DNA from: Rhodoferax sp.
GTDB taxonomy: Bacteria; Pseudomonadota; Gammaproteobacteria; Burkholderiales; Burkholderiaceae_C
NCBI GenBank assembly: GCA_028711355.1
Contig: JAQTSL010000250.1
Coordinates: 1 to 5,542, forward strand
Direction of reading: 5' to 3'
Length of the DNA: 5,542 bases
The position numbers and the translations under genes are program-made. Every line of letters starts with the position of its first letter. Position 1 is the first letter of the stretch. The notes under the pieces were generated by a model. It was not told the DNA's origin. It searched no databases and was given only the letters and a program-made list of their open reading frames with translations. This document shows positions 1 through 4,413 of the stretch, in pieces.

Positions 1-60
1 AGACGCTCTCAAGATAACAGCTACTCGCCCTTTATTGATAAGGGCTAGAGTCAACACTGT
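1..60. repeat. Possible Comamonadaceae-type intergenic repeat with a small hairpin
   Basis: This non-coding stretch has a short stem, GCCCTT at 27-32 pairing with AAGGGC at 40-45 around a 7-base loop, preceded by 'aacagctactcg' and followed by 'gctagag'. The layout (a 'agctgctcgcgc' stretch, a short hairpin, then 'gctagag') resembles an intergenic repeat I remember as common in Comamonadaceae genomes. There is no T tract on either side, so it is not an obvious terminator. The family match is from memory and only one copy lies in this window. Confidence 0.3.
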
Positions 61-79
61 TCACTTAATGTGATTGCGT

Positions 80-119
80 CCCCGGATCAGCGCCGGCCCC
101 GGACCTGATCCGGGGCCGG
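80..119. repeat. GC-rich palindromic (REP-like) element with two alternative hairpins
   Basis: A perfect 11-base inverted repeat runs CCGGCCCCGGA (93-103) and TCCGGGGCCGG (109-119) around the loop CCTGA. A second perfect 11-base pairing, CCCCGGATCAG (80-90) with CTGATCCGGGG (105-115), shares the right-hand sequence, so the two stems cannot form together. It lies about 30 bases beyond the purH stop codon, where a terminator or mRNA-stabilising stem for purH would sit, but no T run follows on the minus strand. Palindromes of this CCGGATCAGG/TCCGGGG type are frequent dispersed elements in proteobacteria. The role here is inferred. Confidence 0.6.
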
Positions 120-147
120 GTATGACAACCTGTTCCTTCACGTCAAA

Positions 148-375
148 TCAATGCCTGAAATGCCGCACGCCGGTATAGACCATCACCACGCCGCGCTCGT
201 TGGCGGCGTCGATCACCTCTTGGTCACGGATTGAGCCGCCGGGCTGGATGACGCTGGTGGCGCCGGCATCAACCACCACGTCCAGCCCGTCGCGGAACGG
301 GAAGAACGCGTCGCTGGCGACCGCCGTGCCGCTGAGCGACAAGTTGGCCGCCTGTGCCTTGATACTGGCAATGCG
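148..375 (-). pseudogene. purH: purH, 3' fragment (AICAR transformylase/IMP cyclohydrolase), 5' part missing
   Basis: PurH catalyses the last two steps of IMP synthesis. This fragment encodes only its C-terminus, in the AICAR transformylase domain. Reading leftwards from 375, the frame gives R-I-A-S-I-K-A-Q, then VASDAFFPFRDG, then VIQPGGSIRDQEVIDAANERG, and ends in RHFRH and TGA at 150-148. These match the conserved PurH C-terminus, including the SDAFFPFRDG and IQPGGSIRD motifs. About 75 codons of a gene normally near 520-530 codons remain. Homology stops abruptly after the Arg codon at 375-373: the next codon in frame is Phe where the family usually has Thr, and beyond it the DNA reads as ahpC on the other strand. 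It has no promoter or start and cannot be functional alone. An intact purH would be expected elsewhere if the junction is real. Confidence 0.93.
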
Positions 376-376
376 A
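375..376. other. Breakpoint joining truncated purH (-) to truncated ahpC (+)
   Basis: PurH coding sense on the minus strand is recognisable down to the Arg codon at 373-375. AhpC coding sense on the plus strand is recognisable from 376-377, which would be the last two bases of a Lys codon before Thr-Met-Glu. The two genes are therefore joined 5'-side to 5'-side with neither amino-terminal part present. I see no insertion sequence end, target-site duplication or clear microhomology at the join. This could be an inversion or deletion breakpoint, or an assembly or cloning chimera. The sequence alone cannot separate these. Confidence 0.8.
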
Positions 377-545
377 AACCATGGAAGTCCACTCCAACGA
401 AATCGCCCGCGACGTGAAGGAAACCCTGCGCAAGCTCAAGGCTGCCCAGTACACCGCCAGCCACCCGGGTGAAGTCTGCCCCGCCAAGTGGAACGAAGGC
501 GCCAAAACCATCGCCCCGTCGCTGGAACTGGTCGGCAAGATCTAA
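376..545 (+). pseudogene. ahpC: ahpC, 3' fragment (alkyl hydroperoxide reductase peroxiredoxin subunit)
   Basis: AhpC is the 2-Cys peroxiredoxin that reduces H2O2 and organic peroxides in the cytosol and is recycled by AhpF. The frame reads TMEVHSNEIARDV, then LRKLKAAQY, then ASHPGEVCPAKW, and ends in APSLELVGKI before TAA at 543-545, which is the typical AhpC C-terminus. Only 55 of about 187 residues are left. The resolving Cys in GEVCP is present, but the catalytic half with the peroxidatic Cys (the FVCPTE motif) is absent. The ATG at 381 is the internal Met of TMEV and has no ribosome binding site, so it is not a new start. The fragment keeps the normal ahpC-terminator-ahpF order on its right, so the right side of the junction is the native ahpCF locus. 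Confidence 0.94.
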
Positions 546-563
546 CAAGTCCCTGACTTGACC

Positions 564-636
564 GGCACGCCTTGACCCGCGTGCCCCAGGCCGGACTGCG
601 TCAAGGTGCATGCGCCCTGCCGTCCGGCTTTTTTTT
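564..636 (+). terminator. Rho-independent terminator after ahpC
   Basis: GCCGGAC (590-596) pairs with GTCCGGC (622-628) and is followed at once by eight T residues (629-636), a standard intrinsic terminator on the plus strand. A second, smaller stem just upstream, GGCACGC (564-570) with GCGTGCC (579-585), may add stability. It would end ahpC transcription before ahpF, so ahpF would depend on read-through or its own promoter. Confidence 0.85.
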
Positions 637-711
637 AAGCAAAATATGCCTCTATTGCTTATAAACACTGCGTAACAAGCTTCTGTAACTATAGCAATAA
701 TGGAATCCATC
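637..711 (+). promoter_or_regulatory. AT-rich ahpF leader with a dyad and the ahpF ribosome binding site
   Basis: This AT-rich 75-base leader holds an imperfect dyad, ATTGCTTATA (654-663) against TATAGCAAT (690-698), just before ahpF. OxyR commonly controls ahpCF, but the tetrad spacing of the OxyR consensus is not matched here, so no regulator is assigned. GGAA at 702-705 lies six bases before the ATG at 712 and is the likely Shine-Dalgarno sequence. It supports 712 over the in-frame ATG at 700, which lacks one. I could not define a -35/-10 pair with acceptable spacing. Confidence 0.35.
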
Positions 712-2265
712 ATGCTCGACCAAAACCTCAAAACACAACTTGCCGCCTACTTGCAGCGCGTGGTACAACCGTTCGAGATGGTGGTCAGCCTGGACGATTC
801 AGACACCTCGCGCCAGATGCGCGACTTGCTGCAGACCATCCAGAGCCTGCGCAGTGACAAGATCACCCTGAAGACCGACGGCACGGATGCACGCAAGCCG
901 TCTTTCACCGTGCAGCGTGCCGGTGCGGCCAACAGTCTTCGCTTTGCCGGCCTGCCGTTGGGTCACGAATTCACCTCGCTGGTGCTGGCCCTGCTGTGGA
1001 CTGGTGGCCACCCGCCCAAGGTTGAGGCGGACGTGATCGACAGCATCCGCGCCCTGGATGGTGACTTCAATTTTGAGGTCTACATGTCGCTCACCTGCCA
1101 CAACCGCCCGGACGTGGTGCAAGCCCTGAGCCCGATGGCGATCTTCAACCCCAAGGTCAAAACCGTGGTGATTGAAGGCGGCGCGTTCCAGGACGAAGTG
1201 AACCAGCGCGAGATCATGGGCGTGCCCATGGTCTTCCTCAACGGCCAGATGTTCGGCTCGGGCCGCATGACGGTGGAAGAAATCGTCGCCAAACTCGACA
1301 CCGGTGCTAGCGCCCGTGACGCCGCCAAACTCTCGGCCCGCGCACCATATGACGTGCTGATCGTCGGCGGTGGCCCGGCCGGTGCGGCGGCTGCCGTGTA
1401 CGCCGCCCGCAAAGGCATCCGCACCGGCGTGGTGGCCGAGCGTTTTGGCGGCCAGGTCAACGACACGCTGTCGATTGAAAACTTCATCTCGGTCCTTGAT
1501 ACCGACGGCCCGAAATTTGCCGCCGCGCTGCAAGCCCATGTCAATGCCTATGACGTGGACATCATGAACCTGCAACGCGCCGACAAACTGATCCCCGCCG
1601 CCCAACCCGGTGGACTCATCGAACTGCAGTTGGCCAACGGCGGCGCCCTCAAAACCCGCACGGTGATCTTGAGCACCGGCGCGCGCTGGCGCAATGTCAA
1701 CGTGCCCGGTGAGCAGGAATACAAAACCAAGGGCGTGGCCTACTGCCCGCACTGCGACGGCCCGTTGTTCAAGGGCAAGCTCGTGGCGGTGATTGGCGGC
1801 GGCAATTCAGGTGTGGAAGCTGCCATCGACCTGGCCGGTGTCGTGGCCCATGTCACATTGATCGAGTTCGACACCCAACTGCGGGCCGACGCGGTGCTGG
1901 TCACCAAGCTGCAAAGCCTGCCCAATGTGACGATCCACCTCAACGCCCAGACCACCGGGATCACCGGAGACGGCCAAAAGGTCAACGGCCTGAGCTACAG
2001 GGACCGCGCTTCTGAAACCGCCCATCACATCGACCTCGAAGGTGTGTTTGTGCAGATCGGCCTGGTGCGGCTCAAGGGCACGCTGGAGCTGTCCAGACAC
2101 GGCGAGATCGTGATTGATGCCAAAGGCCAGACCTCGCTGCCCGGCGTGCTGGCTGCCGGTGACGTCACCACCGTGCCCTACAAACAGATCATCATCGCCA
2201 CCGGCGAAGGGGCCAAGGCAGCGCTGAGCGCGTTTGATTATTTGATTTGCACGCCTGCGGTGTAA
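712..2265 (+). CDS. ahpF: Alkyl hydroperoxide reductase subunit F (AhpF), with altered N-terminal redox centre
   Basis: AhpF is a cytosolic FAD protein that passes electrons from NADH via FAD and the Cys345/Cys348 disulfide to an N-terminal dithiol, and from there to AhpC. The 517-residue product aligns end to end with the 521-residue E. coli protein. The start at 712 (MLDQNLKTQL) matches E. coli MLDTNMKTQL. Visible parts are a double thioredoxin-fold N-domain (about 1-200, with GHEFTSLVLALLWTGGHP), FAD-binding GGGPAG (219-224), CPHC (345-348), NAD(P)H-binding GGGNSG (362-367) and the FAD-contacting AAGD motif near the C-terminus. Two lesions stand out. Residues 129-132 are Cys-His-Asn-Arg, not CHNC (codon CGC at 1105 for TGC). 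Around residues 452-453, 'GLVRLKG' replaces the family's GLLPNT-x-WL-type loop, a net loss of four residues without a frameshift. The reading frame is otherwise clean. As written it should keep FAD/NADH activity but be unable to reduce AhpC efficiently. Confidence 0.95.
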   Translation: MLDQNLKTQLAAYLQRVVQPFEMVVSLDDSDTSRQMRDLLQTIQSLRSDKITLKTDGTDARKPSFTVQRAGAANSLRFAGLPLGHEFTSLVLALLWTGGHPPKVEADVIDSIRALDGDFNFEVYMSLTCHNRPDVVQALSPMAIFNPKVKTVVIEGGAFQDEVNQREIMGVPMVFLNGQMFGSGRMTVEEIVAKLDTGASARDAAKLSARAPYDVLIVGGGPAGAAAAVYAARKGIRTGVVAERFGGQVNDTLSIENFISVLDTDGPKFAAALQAHVNAYDVDIMNLQRADKLIPAAQPGGLIELQLANGGALKTRTVILSTGARWRNVNVPGEQEYKTKGVAYCPHCDGPLFKGKLVAVIGGGNSGVEAAIDLAGVVAHVTLIEFDTQLRADAVLVTKLQSLPNVTIHLNAQTTGITGDGQKVNGLSYRDRASETAHHIDLEGVFVQIGLVRLKGTLELSRHGEIVIDAKGQTSLPGVLAAGDVTTVPYKQIIIATGEGAKAALSAFDYLICTPAV

Positions 2266-2492
2266 ATACCCTGACATGAAGCCGCTTCAAACCAGGATTG
2301 GAATGGCAAGCCGTAGTGCCAAGCATCAAAGGTCGGCACGTGGGGTTGAGCTTGCAAAAGGCATCCAACCCTTAAATTAAAAGAGTTCCAGGCTCTGGGC
2401 GGATGCAAGGAAAAAGTGACTCAACAGGTGCCAAAAAGCCCGCAGTGTGCGCCAGTCGTTAAAATCCCCGGCTTACAAAGTGGTGGAGTGCC
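2266..2492. other. Intergenic region between ahpF and the DNA methyltransferase
   Basis: These 227 bases hold no convincing gene. There is no T-tailed hairpin to end ahpF; the only stem noted is short, GTGCC (2316-2320) with GGCAC (2335-2339). An AT-rich patch at 2371-2383 after TTGAGC/TTGCAA-like hexamers (2346-2357) may hold the methyltransferase promoter, but the spacings (14 or 20 bases) are poor. GGTGGAG at 2482-2488 ends four bases before the ATG at 2493 and is the ribosome binding site. In-frame TAA at 2460-2462 rules out a longer methyltransferase N-terminus. This is probably where the left boundary of the acquired segment lies, although no direct repeat or integrase remnant is visible. 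Confidence 0.4.
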
Positions 2493-3434
2493 ATGCAAGC
2501 GGTATCGTTGTTCTCAGGCTGTGGTGGCAGTGATGCTGGTGTCATCGCCAATGGCTTTGATGTACTCATGGCCAATGACAAACTGGCCTATGCCCGCGAT
2601 GTGTACCAAGCCAACCACCCTGCCACTGACTACGTGCTGGGCGACGTGGCCAAGGTCAAAACCTTTCCGGCGGCTCAGTTACTGGTAGGCTGCTACCCGT
2701 GCCAGGGCTTTAGCCAGGGTGGAGTGCGCCAGGCATCCAGCAGCCTCAACACCCTGTACCTTGAATTTGCCCGCGCACTGGGCGCAATCAAACCCAAGGC
2801 CTTTGTGGTTGAAAATGTCTCGGGCATGGTGCGCAAAAACTTTGCCCACCTGCTGCAAGACCAGTTCAAGGTGTTCACCGAGGCAGGTTACCGCGTCAAG
2901 TACCAGGTGCTTAACGCCGCAGACTACGGCGTGCCACAAGAGCGCAGGCGCATCCTGATCGTGGGTGTGCGTGATGACTTGGGGGTGGACTACCAGTTTC
3001 CCGAGCCCACCCACGGGCCCGGCTGCGAGCAGCCCCACGCCACCATCCGCAATGCCATTGGTGACCTGCCCGAGTGGCCTGAGGGTGAGTTCTACGCCCG
3101 CGAGTTCCACTGGTACTACCTCAGCCGCGACCGCCGCCGGGGGTGGGATGCGATCTCAAAGACCATTGTGGCCAACCCGCGCCATGTGCCGCTGCACCCC
3201 ATGAGCCCGGCGCTGGTAAAGCTTGAGCACAACGTCTGGAAGTTTGAGACCGATGCCCGTGCCCGGCGCTTCAGCTACCGTGAGGCCGCTCGCCTGCAGG
3301 GCTTTGCACGTGACTTCATCTTCCCCGACACTGACGCTGGCAGCCTGGACATGCGCTACAAAGTGGCCGGCAACGCCGTGCCGCCGCCACTGTTTGAGGC
3401 TGTGGTCAAGGCGCTGCCAAAGGTGTGGGACTAG
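2493..3434 (+). CDS. C5-cytosine DNA methyltransferase (Dcm/M.HhaI family)
   Basis: The enzyme transfers a methyl group from S-adenosylmethionine to carbon 5 of cytosine in a specific DNA site. All key motifs of the family are present in the 313-residue product: motif I FSGCGGSDAG (7-16, AdoMet binding), motif IV PCQGFSQGG (69-77, catalytic Cys70), motif VI ENV (107-109, with Glu107 binding the target base), motif VIII QERRR (149-153), motif IX REAARLQGF (263-271) and motif X GNAVPPP (293-299). The part between motifs VIII and IX that carries target recognition is short. It contains a distinctive HWYYLSRDRRR stretch (206-216) followed by TIVAN...HVPLHP, so the site cannot be predicted by eye. 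The start at 2493 has GGTGGAG upstream and begins directly before motif I. Its 3' end overlaps the convergent gene by 29 bases. It is probably the modification enzyme for the minus-strand pair; a solitary methyltransferase is the alternative. Confidence 0.95.
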   Translation: MQAVSLFSGCGGSDAGVIANGFDVLMANDKLAYARDVYQANHPATDYVLGDVAKVKTFPAAQLLVGCYPCQGFSQGGVRQASSSLNTLYLEFARALGAIKPKAFVVENVSGMVRKNFAHLLQDQFKVFTEAGYRVKYQVLNAADYGVPQERRRILIVGVRDDLGVDYQFPEPTHGPGCEQPHATIRNAIGDLPEWPEGEFYAREFHWYYLSRDRRRGWDAISKTIVANPRHVPLHPMSPALVKLEHNVWKFETDARARRFSYREAARLQGFARDFIFPDTDAGSLDMRYKVAGNAVPPPLFEAVVKALPKVWD

Positions 3435-4413
3435 CTGCTGGTTCTTTTGGGCGGGCAATGGTCACTATTTTGCGGGTAAATCGCTTGGCAGCTCGCGCGA
3501 TTCTGGCATCGCTCATTAGCAGCTTAACCATTCGGATGCGGTCAAACATCAGGCCTGCCTGGGGAGCTTCGTAGCTAATGGTTGGCAGCGGTGTGTGGCG
3601 TGGCGTGAATAGTGCACGCACGGGTGGCGGCTCTGGTACGCGCATCCACTGTTTCAGCCGTGGAAGATGCAGTTCAAGTGTCTTGAATTTCCAGTCATCT
3701 CCACAAGCACATTGGCCCACCAGTTGTAGCTGGGCCGGTCCTAAATCGGCCCACGGCACCCAGACCACAATGTCCATTCCCGTATCTTTAAGGCTCTTGG
3801 TGGTCGGGCTCTCAGGCAGCGATGGTGATGGGTTCCAGTCCCATTCGTTCGGGTGGGACCCCGCGCGCAATTTCAACGTGGCCGCAGCATCTTTGATTAG
3901 CAGATCGGACTTATTGGCCCTAGGCCAACCGAATCGCCACCCTTTTGCATTTGGCCCGAGGTACGATCTGGCAGCCAATAGACTAAGGTACTCAAAGCCG
4001 ACCGGAGCCTGGTTAAACGGCTTGGCCGATAACGATGTGAGGTTGCAGATCGCCAGCAATGCCAGGTACGGGTGGTCGTCCGCAGCGGACAAAACGAGGC
4101 TATTTTTTTCCAGTCTAAATGGGTAGCCATCAATGCCAAGCAACTTCATTCTCTCTGCCACCACTTCTAATACGGCCCCTTGCAGCGCTTCGTCAGCAGA
4201 TTCTCGGCTCATGTAGGTCGCGCCGGGTGTTTCACTGTCCTCCAGTGCAAACTCTGACATCATTTCGTCTTGTGTACCGTGCGATACATGGGCGCTACCC
4301 CGCAGCACAGCCGACCATTCCGCCTCATCAGCGTTGGTGTATTCACTTTCGTAGTGGTGGCGTTTATCCCACTGGTGGCGTGTGCCTGCCGCCTGGCTCC
4401 GACTAATGCTCAT
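3406..4413 (-). CDS. Unrecognised protein, possible PD-(D/E)XK-like restriction effector
   Basis: I do not recognise this 335-residue protein by name. ATG at 4413-4411 overlaps the TGA of the upstream ParB-like gene as ATGA, so 4413 is preferred over an ATG at 4473 that would bury 20 residues in that gene. The first 80 residues are acidic and low in conserved-looking features. The C-terminal tail is basic (RIARAAKRFTRK, 304-315) and then Pro/Ala-rich. Between lie a helix with Glu141 (FEYLSLLAAR), a GMDIVVW strand with Asp214, and QLQLVGQCACGDDW (228-241). A helix with Glu, then G-x-D-hydrophobic strand, then strand ending Q-C-x followed by G-x-x-W, is what a divergent restriction-endonuclease fold would show, with Gln234 in the place of Glu and Ala236 where Lys is usual. 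No signal peptide or membrane segment is seen. Position beside a methyltransferase supports a nuclease or effector role, but this is inference. Confidence 0.8.
   Translation of the reverse strand: MSISRSQAAGTRHQWDKRHHYESEYTNADEAEWSAVLRGSAHVSHGTQDEMMSEFALEDSETPGATYMSRESADEALQGAVLEVVAERMKLLGIDGYPFRLEKNSLVLSAADDHPYLALLAICNLTSLSAKPFNQAPVGFEYLSLLAARSYLGPNAKGWRFGWPRANKSDLLIKDAAATLKLRAGSHPNEWDWNPSPSLPESPTTKSLKDTGMDIVVWVPWADLGPAQLQLVGQCACGDDWKFKTLELHLPRLKQWMRVPEPPPVRALFTPRHTPLPTISYEAPQAGLMFDRIRMVKLLMSDARIARAAKRFTRKIVTIARPKEPAASPTPLAAP
4410..4413 (-). other. ATGA start-stop overlap coupling the two minus-strand genes
   Basis: On the minus strand the start codon ATG (4413-4411) and the stop TGA (4412-4410) share two bases. 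There is little Shine-Dalgarno sequence ahead of the ATG, so the second gene is most likely translated by ribosomes finishing the first. This fixes the downstream start and implies that the two proteins are made together. Confidence 0.85.

Noticed and set aside
652..698. OxyR binding site upstream of ahpF
   Set aside because: CTAT and ATAG tetrads occur in the dyad, but the four-tetrad, seven-base spacing of the OxyR consensus is not met.
700..711. Earlier ahpF start at the ATG at 700
   Set aside because: It has no ribosome binding site. The ATG at 712 matches the family N-terminus exactly and has GGAA six bases ahead.
213..731. 172-codon minus-strand open frame across the purH/ahpC junction and the terminator
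   Set aside because: It runs through the ahpC terminator and both gene fragments in the wrong frames, and its product resembles nothing known.
799..1752. Long open frame (317 codons) on the minus strand opposite ahpF
   Set aside because: It is a shadow of the GC-rich ahpF codon pattern. The product is rich in His, Gly and Val without recognisable motifs, and ahpF is certain on the other strand.
2416..2688. 90-codon frame overlapping the start of the methyltransferase
   Set aside because: Most of it lies inside the methyltransferase in another frame, and the product has no recognisable features.
3578..4126. 182-codon plus-strand open frame opposite the unknown minus-strand gene
   Set aside because: Low-complexity Ser/Arg/Gly-rich product without a ribosome binding site. 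The minus strand has the coupled, longer frame.
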